Positions 51,765-61,207 of a stretch of DNA of 62,874 nt are shown one piece after another (position 1 is the stretch's first letter; every line of letters starts with the position of its first letter). The stretch comes from Corynebacterium yonathiae (GTDB taxonomy: Bacteria; Actinomycetota; Actinomycetes; Mycobacteriales; Mycobacteriaceae), in assembly GCF_022288805.1 (NCBI RefSeq), contig NZ_JAKOPM010000012.1, forward strand, positions 1 through 62,874. Reading direction: 5' to 3'. The position numbers were made by a program, and so were the translations under genes. The notes under the pieces were generated by a model, which was not told the origin of the DNA, made no database searches, and worked only from the letters and a program-made list of their open reading frames with translations.

Positions 51765-53583
51765 GACCGTACAGCCGCTTGTCGATGTCCTCTTTCCCTA
51801 CATCGGCTACCTCATTCCGCTGCCGATTATCATCCCCGCGGTGGCCGCAGCCCTCGCATTGATCTTTTGCCGCACTCCCAATGCGCAGCGCCAGATCGTG
51901 TTTTTCTCGCTGCTCATTACCGCAGTGGTCAATGCCCTTCTCATCCTCATCGCGGATTTTGAGGGCATCCAAACCCTGCAAATAGGTGGCTGGGATGCCC
52001 CAGTCGGCATCACACTGGTGGCAGACCGCCTCTCCGCGGTGATGCTTTTTACCTCCTCCGTGGTGCTGTTTTCTGTCATTTGGTACGCCATTTCCCAGGG
52101 CGTACGCGATGGCACCAAGGACGAGCCAGTGGCCGTATTCTTGCCCACCTACATGCTGCTGACCATGGGCGTTAATATCTCCTTTTTGGCCGGCGACCTC
52201 TTCAACCTTTACGTGGGCTTCGAGGTCTTCCTCGTAGCGTCTTATGTGCTGTTGACCTTGGGCGCCTCGGCTGGCCGTGTGCGGGCCGGCGTGGGCTACG
52301 TGATGGTGTCTATGGCCTCATCCATGATCTTCTTGCTCGCTTTGGGATTTGTGTATTCCTCCGTGGGCACGATGAACATGGCCCAGATTGGCCAGCGCAT
52401 GCAGGACATCCCGGAGGGAACTCGTACCGCCATCTTCGCCACATTGCTAGTCGCATTTGGCATTAAGGCGGCCGTGGTCCCACTGGACGCCTGGCTGCCG
52501 GATTCGTACCCCACGGCGCCGTCGCTAGTCACGGCCGTCTTCGCCGGCCTATTGACCAAGGTGGGCGTTTACGCCATCATTCGCGCCCGCACCTCCGTTT
52601 TTACCGCGGGCGGGCTTGATACCGTGCTCATGTGGGTCGCTCTAGCCACCATGCTGGTGGGTATTTTAGGCGCGATCGCGCAGTCCGATGTTAAGCGCCT
52701 ATTGTCCTTTACCCTGGTCAGCCACATCGGCTACATGATTTTCGGCGTCTCCCTCGGCACCGCACAGGGCCTATCCGGCGCCATCTTCTACGCCGTGCAC
52801 CACATTCTGGTCCAAACTGCGCTGTTCCTGGTGGTTGGACTGGTCGAGCGTCAGGCCGGTACCTCATCGCTGCGCCGCTTGGGTTCGCTAATGTATTCCG
52901 CTCCGCTGATCGGAATTTTGTACTTCATCCCTGCTATTAACCTGGGCGGCATCCCGCCGTTCTCCGGTTTCTTGGGAAAGATCATCCTTCTGCAAGCGGG
53001 TGCGAATAAAGGCTCCTGGATGGCGTGGGTACTCATCGCCGGTGCCGTAGTCACCTCGCTGCTTACGCTCTACGTCATGATGTTGGTATGGGCCAAGGGC
53101 TTTCAACGCGACCGTGCTGATGCCCCTGAAGGCAACGTGGCGCTCGCCCGCCCGGCCCCGCTTTCTGATATCACCGATGAGGTGGAGTTTTCCTCCCGCC
53201 AGGATGTGGGCAGGGTGCCCTTTGGCATGATCGCCTCTACTACCCTGCTGGTAGCCGCGTCGACCTCCATTACCTTCCTGGCCGGCCCAATATCTGGTGT
53301 AACCTCGCGCGCTGCCGAATCCGCACAGGATACGTCCATCTATCAGTACGCGGTACTGGGCGACCGCGCGGATGTTCCCACTCGCCACCTCAACCAGAAG
53401 GAGCGCTACACCGGCGGCGCGGATTCCTATAAGAATCGCCGCAGCCTTTCCCCGGACGCGGAGTCCTCGGCCTCGCCGGGCCTGGATTCCCGCACCGATC
53501 CGGAAGCCGGTGGCCGTGATTCGCATTCCACCACCGTAAAATCTCCGGACGCCGCCAAGAGGAAGGATATTAGCGATGACTAA
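51757..53583 (+). CDS. mnhD: Mrp Na+/H+ antiporter subunit D
   Basis: An NADH dehydrogenase chain 2/4-like proton-translocating subunit, 608 residues. The conserved core has FGIKAAVVPLDAWLPDSYPTAPSLVTAVFAGLLTKVG and a SHIGYMIFGVSLG segment. It is extended at the C-terminus by about 100 polar residues rich in Ser, Asp and Arg. Eight-base overlaps with mnhC and mnhE show translational coupling. Confidence 0.93.
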   Translation: MSETVQPLVDVLFPYIGYLIPLPIIIPAVAAALALIFCRTPNAQRQIVFFSLLITAVVNALLILIADFEGIQTLQIGGWDAPVGITLVADRLSAVMLFTSSVVLFSVIWYAISQGVRDGTKDEPVAVFLPTYMLLTMGVNISFLAGDLFNLYVGFEVFLVASYVLLTLGASAGRVRAGVGYVMVSMASSMIFLLALGFVYSSVGTMNMAQIGQRMQDIPEGTRTAIFATLLVAFGIKAAVVPLDAWLPDSYPTAPSLVTAVFAGLLTKVGVYAIIRARTSVFTAGGLDTVLMWVALATMLVGILGAIAQSDVKRLLSFTLVSHIGYMIFGVSLGTAQGLSGAIFYAVHHILVQTALFLVVGLVERQAGTSSLRRLGSLMYSAPLIGILYFIPAINLGGIPPFSGFLGKIILLQAGANKGSWMAWVLIAGAVVTSLLTLYVMMLVWAKGFQRDRADAPEGNVALARPAPLSDITDEVEFSSRQDVGRVPFGMIASTTLLVAASTSITFLAGPISGVTSRAAESAQDTSIYQYAVLGDRADVPTRHLNQKERYTGGADSYKNRRSLSPDAESSASPGLDSRTDPEAGGRDSHSTTVKSPDAAKRKDISDD

Positions 53584-54103
53584 CACGCGCTTTTCCGGCC
53601 TGCGCCACCGCTTCCGTCCGTGGTTCATCGTCTGGCTCATCATCATGTGGTGCATGCTGATGGGCGAGGTTACCGTGGGAAACTTGGTGGCGGGACTCAT
53701 CATCGGCGTCGTTATTGTCTTTGCCCTGCCGCTGCCGGCCATGCCGATTACCGGCATCGACGTTTCCTGGGGCAAGCTCATTGCTTTTATGCTCCGCTGG
53801 TTCTGGGAGTTGTTCTACGCCTCGCTCAAGGTGGGCTGGTTGGCCGTGCGCCCACAGCCAGTGCCCAAGACCGCCATCTTAGAGCTGCCCATGCGCCTGG
53901 ATAACGAGTTCGTGCTTTCACTAGCCGTGACGCTGTATAACCTGCAGCCGGGCGGCACGGTAACCGATATCGATATTGCTAACCGCATGATTACCGTCCA
54001 TATCTTGGATGCCCGCGATGAGGCCCAAATACAGCGCGAAATCGGCGCCGTGGCCCACCTTGAGGCCTCCTTCATCGACATCTTTGAAAGGAGCCACCCC
54101 TAA
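53576..54103 (+). CDS. mnhE: Mrp Na+/H+ antiporter subunit E
   Basis: A 175-residue membrane subunit. After WFIVWLIIMWCMLMGEVTVGNLVAGLIIG it has the MnhE-type cytosolic part ILELPMRLDNEFVLSLAVTLYNLQPGGTVTDID. It overlaps mnhD by 8 bases, and its stop abuts mnhF. MnhE lacks proton-antiporter motifs and is needed for complex assembly. Confidence 0.92.
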   Translation: MTNTRFSGLRHRFRPWFIVWLIIMWCMLMGEVTVGNLVAGLIIGVVIVFALPLPAMPITGIDVSWGKLIAFMLRWFWELFYASLKVGWLAVRPQPVPKTAILELPMRLDNEFVLSLAVTLYNLQPGGTVTDIDIANRMITVHILDARDEAQIQREIGAVAHLEASFIDIFERSHP

Positions 54104-54379
54104 ATGGATCCGCAGATCTATAACGCGATTTTGCTGGTGGCCGCCGCGCTGCTGGTGGTCTCCTTCCTCATCACCCTCTGGCGCATTGTCACCGGCCCCA
54201 ACTCGCTGGATCGCTTGATAGGCATGGACGGCTTTACCGCCATGTTCCAATGCGCTCTGGCTACCTACATGTGCTGGTCCCTCAATACCACCGTGGTCTC
54301 GGCCATGCTGGTCATCGCCCTCTTAGGCTTTATCTCCACCGTGTCCGTCACTAGGTTTAGGAAGAGGGATAACCAATGA
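54104..54379 (+). CDS. mnhF: Mrp Na+/H+ antiporter subunit F
   Basis: A small membrane subunit of 91 residues with three spans, containing RIVTGPNSLDRLIGMDGFTA, typical of MnhF. Its ATG abuts the mnhE stop. It overlaps mnhG by four bases (ATGA). Confidence 0.92.
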   Translation: MDPQIYNAILLVAAALLVVSFLITLWRIVTGPNSLDRLIGMDGFTAMFQCALATYMCWSLNTTVVSAMLVIALLGFISTVSVTRFRKRDNQ

Positions 54380-54756
54380 GTTGGTCCTTTATCGCAGATG
54401 TACTCTCGCTCATCCTCATCATTGGCGGCAGCGTCCTGACCTTGGCCGCGGCCATCGGTATCGCCCGCTTCAAAGACACCATGTCGCGCGTGCACGCGGT
54501 GAGCAAGCCACAGACCACCGGCCTAATCCTCACCATCCTTGGCGCGATCATCCGCATCACGGGCGCGGAATCCTTCAGCGTGGCCGAGCGCGGGGATTTA
54601 GGTATGCTCATTTTGCTGGTACTGTTTGCCATGTTCACTAGCCCGGTAACCGCGCAGCGCACCTCACGTATTGCACGCCGTGAGGGCCTGTACGGCACCG
54701 AGGAAACCATGTCCCGCAACGACCGACCCGCCGCGAAGTCGCTGCGCCGCAAGTAG
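54376..54756 (+). CDS. mnhG: Mrp Na+/H+ antiporter subunit G
   Basis: A 126-residue membrane subunit with the MnhG signature IARFKDTMSRVHAVSKPQTTGLILTILGAI near residues 30-60. It completes the A/B-C-D-E-F-G set, so the antiporter should be functional in sodium and alkali resistance and pH control. The C-terminal tail is short and basic. Confidence 0.92.
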   Translation: MSWSFIADVLSLILIIGGSVLTLAAAIGIARFKDTMSRVHAVSKPQTTGLILTILGAIIRITGAESFSVAERGDLGMLILLVLFAMFTSPVTAQRTSRIARREGLYGTEETMSRNDRPAAKSLRRK

Positions 54757-54771
54757 GAGACGCTTTTCACC

Positions 54772-56250
54772 GTGAAAAAGCTTTATGGGCTTCCCACTAT
54801 GGTGACTTTGCTCGCCGCTCTCGTCGGCGCCATCGTCTACCGCTTCAGCATCTATGACGGCAATAGCGCCTTTGTGTGGCGCGTTCCTTTGGATCTGAAG
54901 ATTTATTGGCTCGCCGGCGGTGAGGTGGCCCAAGGCGCAGACCTCTACGATAACGCCTATATTGGCGACCTTCCTTTTACCTATCCGCCCTTTTCCGGCA
55001 CCCTTTTCAAATGGCTCTCGCCGCTTGCCGACGACCCCCTGATCCTCCTCTGGCAGGGTGGCACTGCTCTCGCTTTGTTTACGGTTATCATGCTGGTCCT
55101 GCGCGAGCGCGGGCTCAAGCTCTCCCCTGCTATCTGGCTGCTAGGCATCCTGCTACTGTGCTGCACCCCGGCGAATGAGCCGGTGCACGGCACCTTATTC
55201 TTTGGCCAGATCAACATCTTTTTGATGCTGCTGGTGGCCCTAGACATTCTGCCGCGCAAGCGCGCCTTGCCGGGCATCGGTATCGGTTTGGCCGCGGGCA
55301 TGAAGCTCACCCCGGCTTATATGGGGTTGGTCTTGTTATTTCAGAAGCGTTGGTGGCAAGCAATCATCGCCATCCTCACCTTCGCGGTAACCGTGGCCAT
55401 TGGTTTTGTAACCATCCCAGACGCCGCAAATTTCTGGACCGATGCCATTTTCAACTCCTCTCGCGTGGGCGAGCACACCAATCCTGGTGCGCAGTCCATT
55501 CGCTCCGTGATGGTTCGCGCGTGGGGAATCGACGGCGGCTTGCTCTGGCTCGTCGCCGTAGTCGTGGTCTTCATTCTGACCTGCCTGGCGCTACGCACCG
55601 CAATGAAGCACCGCAATAATTCCGCTGCACTCGCGCTTGCCGGCATTAGTTCTTGCTTGGTCTCGCCCTTTTCCTGGTACCACCACTGGGTGTGGACGGT
55701 GCCGCTGGCCGTCGTCGTGTTGGTCTCTGTCAACCAGGCGCTGGGCAAGCGCATGACCGGTTTCCTCGGTGCGCAGTTTTCAGGGCTAATTTCTGTACTC
55801 GCAATGTGCGCCGTAACGATGCCGTTTATTTCTGCAGCCGTGTGGCTTTCTGCGGCCAGCCGCTCGCTCAATCACTGGGATTTGCAGCCGTGGGGCATGC
55901 TGGCTTTTACCGGCGCCGGTGTCCTGTATATCGCCTTCTACGCAGTGTGGGGCTTTATCCCTGGCACCCAACCGGCCGAGGAAACGACCGCCCCTGGTAA
56001 CCCCCAGCAGCTCGCGCAACCTTCTGTCGCGCAACCCGCTGCCGCCGCGACCGCGGCCCGACGAGCGCGCTCCTTGAGCACCGAGTCTACGACCCGGGGC
56101 GGTCATTCACAGGCAACGCACACTATCAGCGATGAGACAGCAGAAATGCCCGCGGTGGGCCCCGAAACGCGTGCTTTTCCTGCGTCCCAGGACATCACCG
56201 ACATCCCCGATACCCCGGCCTACGGGCGTCACTCTCGCCCCGAGGACTAA
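54772..56250 (+). CDS. GT87-type (DUF2029) membrane mannosyltransferase
   Basis: A polyprenyl-phosphate-mannose-dependent glycosyltransferase with about 10 membrane spans, 492 residues. Family features are DLKIYWLAGGEVAQGADLYDN near residue 42, TYPPFSG near 68 and FGQINIFLMLLVALDI near 148. Related actinobacterial proteins extend lipomannan and phosphatidylinositol mannosides. A polar tail of about 90 residues follows. The GTG start lies 13 bases after AGGAG. It may be co-transcribed with the antiporter genes, with a 15-base gap. The precise acceptor is unknown. Confidence 0.85.
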   Translation: MKKLYGLPTMVTLLAALVGAIVYRFSIYDGNSAFVWRVPLDLKIYWLAGGEVAQGADLYDNAYIGDLPFTYPPFSGTLFKWLSPLADDPLILLWQGGTALALFTVIMLVLRERGLKLSPAIWLLGILLLCCTPANEPVHGTLFFGQINIFLMLLVALDILPRKRALPGIGIGLAAGMKLTPAYMGLVLLFQKRWWQAIIAILTFAVTVAIGFVTIPDAANFWTDAIFNSSRVGEHTNPGAQSIRSVMVRAWGIDGGLLWLVAVVVVFILTCLALRTAMKHRNNSAALALAGISSCLVSPFSWYHHWVWTVPLAVVVLVSVNQALGKRMTGFLGAQFSGLISVLAMCAVTMPFISAAVWLSAASRSLNHWDLQPWGMLAFTGAGVLYIAFYAVWGFIPGTQPAEETTAPGNPQQLAQPSVAQPAAAATAARRARSLSTESTTRGGHSQATHTISDETAEMPAVGPETRAFPASQDITDIPDTPAYGRHSRPED

Positions 56251-56277
56251 CCCCGGGCCAGCAGCTTGTCCGCCGAT

Positions 56278-57414
56278 TTAAAGCGGGCGGAAAGTACGCA
56301 ACTCGCTGCAGGTCTGCTCGACCACCTCGCGCCAGCTGCCGGTTTCTCTAAACAGCCGGCGCTGCCGCTCATAGCCGGCGCCGCCCTCAATAATCTCGTA
56401 GATGAGGCGCAGTTCATTGACGCATCCCAGCTCGCGGGCGATGGGAGTAAGTTCCTCAACCATCTCCGCCAGCTCATCCTTCACCCAGGCCTCATCGGTC
56501 TCGCGGGAGGTAATTACCAGCGCATCCATGCCGTAGCGGGCGCCGCGCCATTTATTTTCTGCCACATGCCAGGGCTGGAGGATGGGGAGGGGCTCCGCGG
56601 CGTCGATAAGCCGGTCGAAGTAGACCACCAAGCAGTGGGTCAGCGCCACGATGGCGGAAAGCTCGCGCAGATTCGATGTCGCATCGGATACTCGGACCTC
56701 CACCGTGCCCCACTTGGACGCCGGCCGAATATCGAAGTGCATGGAGCCGGTGTGATTAATAACGCCGGAGATTGCCTGATCGCGCATATAGGACTGCCAC
56801 TCGGCCCAATCGCGGAATTGATACGGCATGCCTGCAGTGGGCAGCTGCTGATACAGCATGGTGCGATTAGAGGCATAGCCGGTATCTAAGCCCTCCCACC
56901 CCGGCGAGCACGCGGAAATGGCCAGCAGGTGGGGGTACTTGGTCATCAGCGCATTAATGATAGGCCACACGCGATCTTCATGGCTGATACCGACGTGCAC
57001 GTGCGTGCCCCAGAGCAGCATCTGCTTGCCCCAGTACTGGGTGCGCGCGATGATTTCTTGGTAGCTGGGTTTATCTGATAGCGGGTTCTCACGGAAATCC
57101 GTAAACGGATGACCGCCGGACGCCCAGATATCCACGCCCAGCTTATCGGCAGCTTCTTCCACCACCTGCAGAGAATTGCTCAGGTCAGCGATAGCTTCCG
57201 GCACGGTGTGGCAGATTCCAGTGACCAGCTCCACCGTGTTTTGGAGGAATTCCTTTTCTAGGTGGATCTCAGGGTGGGCTGCAGTGGCGAGGTCAATCAA
57301 TTCCGCACCGCGCGGAACGAGGTCTCGCGTTGCGCGGTCCACGAGCGCCACCTCCCATTCCACGCCAAGCGTTGGTTCGGGAGAGCGGGCGAATTGTTCT
57401 GCCGGGATCTTCAC
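56278..57414 (-). CDS. Glutamate-cysteine ligase-like carboxylate-amine ligase (GCS2/YbdK)
   Basis: A 378-residue ATP-dependent ligase of the YbdK branch of GCS2. Markers are [21 protein letters not shown] near residue 16, the catalytic-site stretch [17 protein letters not shown] near 134, and [24 protein letters not shown] near 220. E. coli YbdK has weak gamma-glutamyl-cysteine ligase activity. Corynebacteria use mycothiol, so glutathione synthesis is not implied. It lies downstream of the LytR_C gene, across a hairpin. Confidence 0.9.
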   Translation of the reverse strand: MKIPAEQFARSPEPTLGVEWEVALVDRATRDLVPRGAELIDLATAAHPEIHLEKEFLQNTVELVTGICHTVPEAIADLSNSLQVVEEAADKLGVDIWASGGHPFTDFRENPLSDKPSYQEIIARTQYWGKQMLLWGTHVHVGISHEDRVWPIINALMTKYPHLLAISACSPGWEGLDTGYASNRTMLYQQLPTAGMPYQFRDWAEWQSYMRDQAISGVINHTGSMHFDIRPASKWGTVEVRVSDATSNLRELSAIVALTHCLVVYFDRLIDAAEPLPILQPWHVAENKWRGARYGMDALVITSRETDEAWVKDELAEMVEELTPIARELGCVNELRLIYEIIEGGAGYERQRRLFRETGSWREVVEQTCSELRTFRPL

Positions 57415-57509
57415 CCATTCAGCTTAACGGGTGACAGGTATTAACACGTGAATTTTATTTACCCTATCTACTTCGGCGAAGGTAGAGGCATTCACTGGTT
57501 TAGATCAAC

Positions 57510-57574
57510 AAAGTCCAAGGACATCCGGCGGGAGAATAATGGTGCTCCTCTTCGGCCGGACGGCCTTGGACTTT
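57510..57574 (-). terminator. Long terminator-like palindrome
   Basis: An 11-bp perfect outer stem (57510-57520 with 57564-57574) contains an inner TCCGGC/GCCGGA stem (57524-57529 with 57555-57560) and a GGAG/CTCC stem (57531-57534 with 57545-57548). On the minus strand it begins 21 bases after the LytR_C stop and is followed by TGTTG. It is a probable terminator of that gene. Confidence 0.75.
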
Positions 57575-57594
57575 AAGTCAGGTGCGCAGCAGGC

Positions 57595-58401
57595 TTAGGC
57601 CTGCGGCACTGCTAGAGCAACGACGACGGCGCCATCATCGGTTGCTTCCTTAGGCAGGTCGCGGTTCATTGGGGCGACATCGGCCTGGTAGCGGGCGGCT
57701 ACCTCCTTTGCCAGTGCCTCAGCGGAGGTATCGCCTTCTGGGAAGAAGACGGTGGTCTTCGGAACTGTGAGGACATCGCCAGGCAGGTTGCCAACATAGC
57801 CCACCTTGAAGCCGCCGCTCTTGAGGGAATCGGCTTCCTTCTTGGCCTTGTCTACCTCACCGGAGTTATTAAGGACGCTGACCTTAATATCGTTGCGGTC
57901 GCGTGCGGCGGAGTGAGCGTTCTCCTCGCCTGCGTCGGCATTCCCCTCGGCTGCGGCTTTCTCCTCGGCAGCGCCGGAAGCAGCCGGGTCGCGTGGGGCA
58001 TCGCCCTCACCCGAGGCCGGTGCCGGTGCAGGCGCGCTTGCGTCCTCGGAAGCACCCGGGGCGCCAGGGGCACGGGAACCCGCAGCGTCGGGACCAGCGG
58101 AACCTTCGGGAGCGGCACCGATGGTGGAACCGGTGGAGTTTTCCTGCTTGCTCTCCGACGCCACGGTGGAATCATCGTCGCCCGAAGTCATGGAGTACAA
58201 AGCCCAGAGCCCAAGCATGACGGCCACGGCGATGAGAACCATTGCCAAACCGCGCAGCGGGAGGCCGCCTTTCTTTGCGTGGGCGCCGCCACCAGCGGGG
58301 CGCTGCTTGCCAGCACGGGAAGCGGAGGTGCCGGCAGCAGAGCCGGCGCGGGTTTCGTCGGATACCTTGTCGGTCGAATTTTCCGGATTCACATTAGTCA
58401 C
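57595..58401 (-). CDS. LytR C-terminal domain (LytR_C) membrane protein
   Basis: A 268-residue protein with one membrane span near residues 50-70 (GLAMVLIAVAVMLGLWALYSM). A low-complexity Ala/Pro/Glu/Ser linker (about 75-165) follows. The C-terminal LytR_C fold (about 170-265) starts IKVSVLNNSGEVDKAKKEADSLKSGGF. There is no LytR-CpsA-Psr catalytic domain, so this is the stand-alone LytR_C type common in Corynebacteriales. A cell-wall related role is likely but not established. Confidence 0.88.
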   Translation of the reverse strand: MTNVNPENSTDKVSDETRAGSAAGTSASRAGKQRPAGGGAHAKKGGLPLRGLAMVLIAVAVMLGLWALYSMTSGDDDSTVASESKQENSTGSTIGAAPEGSAGPDAAGSRAPGAPGASEDASAPAPAPASGEGDAPRDPAASGAAEEKAAAEGNADAGEENAHSAARDRNDIKVSVLNNSGEVDKAKKEADSLKSGGFKVGYVGNLPGDVLTVPKTTVFFPEGDTSAEALAKEVAARYQADVAPMNRDLPKEATDDGAVVVALAVPQA

Positions 58402-58424
58402 ATACGCAACACTAGTACTCAGGA

Positions 58425-58682
58425 TTAACTGGATGGGGGATTTCCCCGCGCGGCGCGCCGTGTGTTTTCTCGCTCCTCGCGCAGGCGGCGCAGCCGAGCG
58501 ACAAGGAGGGGATGGGATTGGGCGGCCACGGGGGCGTCGAGAAGCAGGTTAAGGCGCTGGTGGTAGCGCACTGGGGAGATATCCAGTTGCGCACGGATGG
58601 CCTCTTCCTTGCGGCCAATGCTGCGCGGCGCGGTTTCCTCGAAGTCCAAAATGGCGGCGTCTAGGTCAGACAAGGGGTTCAT
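58425..58682 (-). CDS. DUF3263 family small helix-turn-helix-like protein
   Basis: An 85-residue protein, MNPLSDLDAAILDFEETAPRS and following, of the DUF3263 family. It is helical and basic at the C-terminus (RLRRLREERENTRR), with a putative DNA-binding helix-turn-helix around EEAIRAQLDISPVRYHQRL. It starts 16 bases before the divergent def gene, and an ATG at 58700 is possible but would overlap def. DUF3263 genes are usually found beside def in corynebacteria. Confidence 0.85.
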   Translation of the reverse strand: MNPLSDLDAAILDFEETAPRSIGRKEEAIRAQLDISPVRYHQRLNLLLDAPVAAQSHPLLVARLRRLREERENTRRAARGNPPSS

Positions 58683-58698
58683 GCCTAAACTGTAAGGC

Positions 58699-59322
58699 AT
58701 GACTATTCGCCCCATCGTTATCCACGGCGAGCCCGTGTTACACGAACCCACCCAACCAGTGGAAGAATCTGAGATTTCCACCCCGGAAATGCAGCAGCTC
58801 ATCGCGGACATGTATGAAACCATGGACGCCGCCAATGGCGTGGGCTTGGCCGCAAACCAGGTAGGAATTGGCAAACGCCTCTTTGTCTACCACTGCCCCG
58901 ATACGGACGGACCTAATGGCACCGAGCTGCCGTCCGAGAAAGCCGGCATGCGCAAGGGCTGCGTTATTAACCCGGTCTTGGAAACCTCCGAAATTCCGGA
59001 AACCATGCCTGCCGACGACGGCTCCGATGACGAGGGCTGTCTCTCCGTGCCGGGTGAAGGGTTTCCCACCGGCCGCGCAGACTGGGCGCGCGTGACCGGC
59101 AAGGACGAAAACGGCAACGATGTCTCCATCGAAGGCTATGGCTTCTTCGCCCGCTGCCTGCAGCATGAGACCGGCCACCTTGATGGCTTCTTGTACACCG
59201 ATACTCTCATCGGCCGCTATAAGCGCCAAGCTAAAAAGGCCATCAAGCGCAATGGATGGACCGAACCGGGATACTCCTGGATACCGGGCGAGGATGCCGA
59301 TCCCTTCGGACACGACGACTAA
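58699..59322 (+). CDS. def: Peptide deformylase
   Basis: Removes the N-formyl group from new proteins. The 207-residue product has the three deformylase motifs: [10 protein letters not shown] (near residue 49), EGCLSVPG (Cys ligand, near 113) and QHETGHLDG (HExxH, near 154). It is longer than E. coli Def by about 40 residues, mainly at the insertion around RADWARVTG and at the C-terminus. The next gene overlaps its stop codon by one base. Confidence 0.96.
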   Translation: MTIRPIVIHGEPVLHEPTQPVEESEISTPEMQQLIADMYETMDAANGVGLAANQVGIGKRLFVYHCPDTDGPNGTELPSEKAGMRKGCVINPVLETSEIPETMPADDGSDDEGCLSVPGEGFPTGRADWARVTGKDENGNDVSIEGYGFFARCLQHETGHLDGFLYTDTLIGRYKRQAKKAIKRNGWTEPGYSWIPGEDADPFGHDD

Positions 59323-60308
59323 TGCCACGCATCTTCCGCTCCGATGCCGCCCAGGTGGGCGAGCGCGTGGTAGCCCGGCGCGACTTCGGCGGCGTACACA
59401 GCGATGTGATAGGGCACGTGCTTAGCCTCAATCCGCTGGTCATCCGCCCGCAAGAGGTAGGCGGTTACCCCTCCGACTTAGATGCGGTAGAAATCCCGCC
59501 GGAGCAGCTGAAGATCATCAAGCGGCTCTCCCCGCGCATGGTCCGCAATTCCGATATCCGCGCCGTGGAGGTTGCCGCAGCCGCGGCTTTCCCTGGCGGG
59601 GAGCACGCGTGGACCAGCGATGGTTCTTGGCTCATGCGCGCCGGCGAGGGCGATACCAGCCACTCTAACTCGGCCGTACCCGTGGGTCCTTCGGCTGGCT
59701 TTACCCCGGTGCCGCTGGAGGAGATTAAGGCTTTTTACGCTAGACACGGCCTGCCGGTGCGCCTTTTGGTCCCAGAGCGCATTGGCAAACCGGCCGAGCG
59801 CCTGCTTGCCGACGCCGCTTGGGAGACCGAGCCAGAAACGCTCGCTATGGTTCTGCGTGATCTACCGACATTTGCCGGCGCCGCCGCCTCCCCTACCTTT
59901 CACATCGAAGACCATCCCGATAAAGAGTGGCTGGCGATGTACGAATCGCGTAAGGAGACCCTTCCGCCTAAGGCACTGAAGCACCTGAGCACCTCAATCG
60001 AGGGCACACTTGGCTTTGGCCGCCTGACATTAGAAGGCGAAACCATCGCCATTGCCCGCGGCGCTATTAGCGAATCCGGCGATGGCACGAAGTGGCTGGG
60101 ACTGTCTTCCGTCGAGGTAGCAGAAGACTTCCGCCGCCGCGGACTCGGCACCCTGCTGCTTCAATCCCTGCTGCAGTGGGGTCACGACAACGGCGCCGAG
60201 CACGCCTACCTCGCCGTGCAAGCCTCCAATACCGCCGGCGTGCGGCTATCTGAAAAGCTCGGCTTCATTGAACAACACCGCCGCATCTACGCTCGCCTGC
60301 GTGACTAG
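59322..60308 (+). CDS. GNAT family N-acetyltransferase with N-terminal SH3-like domain
   Basis: The 328-residue protein begins with a beta-rich region, VGERVVARRDFGGVHSDVIGHVLSL (about 9-62). This resembles the SH3-like domains found before GNAT in this actinobacterial gene. The C-terminal GNAT domain has SVEVAEDFRRRGLGTLLLQSL (acetyl-CoA loop RRRGLG, near 271) and a closing NTAGVRLSEKLGFIEQHRRIYARL. The ATG at 59322 overlaps the def stop (TAATG), so it is coupled to peptide deformylase. N-terminal acetylation of proteins is an attractive but untested role. Confidence 0.85.
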   Translation: MPRIFRSDAAQVGERVVARRDFGGVHSDVIGHVLSLNPLVIRPQEVGGYPSDLDAVEIPPEQLKIIKRLSPRMVRNSDIRAVEVAAAAAFPGGEHAWTSDGSWLMRAGEGDTSHSNSAVPVGPSAGFTPVPLEEIKAFYARHGLPVRLLVPERIGKPAERLLADAAWETEPETLAMVLRDLPTFAGAAASPTFHIEDHPDKEWLAMYESRKETLPPKALKHLSTSIEGTLGFGRLTLEGETIAIARGAISESGDGTKWLGLSSVEVAEDFRRRGLGTLLLQSLLQWGHDNGAEHAYLAVQASNTAGVRLSEKLGFIEQHRRIYARLRD

Positions 60309-60354
60309 CTTTCCGCGCCTGTTCCTTTCGGGCTAGGTGGTGAGCCTTATGGGA

Positions 60355-60383
60355 CTGCCCGCTGACCTCGCTGCAGCGGGCAG
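60355..60383 (+). repeat. Perfect hairpin just before xthA
   Basis: A 10-bp perfect stem (60355-60364 with 60374-60383) with a 9-base loop ends 15 bases before the xthA start. It lacks a T-tract, so it may be a weak terminator of the upstream GNAT gene or an element in the xthA leader. Confidence 0.6.
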
Positions 60384-60397
60384 GTACTGTATGTGGC

Positions 60398-61207
60398 ATG
60401 CGCATCGCCACGTGGAATATTAACTCCGTTCGTACCCGCACACAGCGGGCGCTGGACCTTATCTCCAAGCACGACATCGACGTCTTATGTCTGCAGGAAA
60501 CTAAGGTAAATGACGATAAATTTCCACGCGAGACCTTTGAGGAAGCGGGCCTGCATGTCACCTGCCACGGGCTCAACCAGTGGAATGGTGTAGCCATCGT
60601 GTCTACAGATGCGCCCGAGGAGGTCTTGGTAGGCTTCCCAGACCAACCCGGCTTTGCCAAAGATCCAGATAAGCCACAGGACCGTGAGGCCCGAGCGCTA
60701 GGGGTCCGCATCCGTGGCGTAGAAATTTGGTCCCTCTACGTGCCCAACGGCCGCGAGATTACTGACCGCCACTACGACTACAAGCTGGACTTTCTCTACC
60801 ACTTGGCACGCTATGCGGAAAATAATGCACAGTCTAAGCTGCTTTTGACCGGTGATTTCAATATTGCTCCGCGCGATGAAGATGTGTGGGATATTGAGGC
60901 ATTCCGGGGCAAGACGCATGTCACCGAACCAGAGCGCGCCGCATTCCAAATGCTGGAAGAAGCCGGGCTCGAGGAGGTCACCCGTCGGTTCACGGAAGAC
61001 CAACGCTATACCTACTTTGATTACAAGAGCATGCGTTTCCAGAAAAACGAAGGCATGCGCATTGACTTCCAATTGGCTTCTGCCCCGCTTGCCCAACACG
61101 TGACCGGCGCGCAGGTAGACATGGTTGAGCGCGCAGGCGATAAGACCTCTGATCATTGCCCGCTTCTCGCAGATTTTGATCTGCCCGATTTCGATTCCGT
61201 GCGATAG
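60398..61207 (+). CDS. xthA: Exodeoxyribonuclease III
   Basis: An AP endonuclease and 3' exonuclease of base-excision repair, 269 residues. The active-site segments are present: TWNINSVRTR at the N-terminus, VLCLQETKV with the metal-binding Glu near residue 34, GDFNIAPRDEDVWD near 150, and SDHCPLLADF near the end. The next gene abuts its stop codon. Confidence 0.96.
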   Translation: MRIATWNINSVRTRTQRALDLISKHDIDVLCLQETKVNDDKFPRETFEEAGLHVTCHGLNQWNGVAIVSTDAPEEVLVGFPDQPGFAKDPDKPQDREARALGVRIRGVEIWSLYVPNGREITDRHYDYKLDFLYHLARYAENNAQSKLLLTGDFNIAPRDEDVWDIEAFRGKTHVTEPERAAFQMLEEAGLEEVTRRFTEDQRYTYFDYKSMRFQKNEGMRIDFQLASAPLAQHVTGAQVDMVERAGDKTSDHCPLLADFDLPDFDSVR

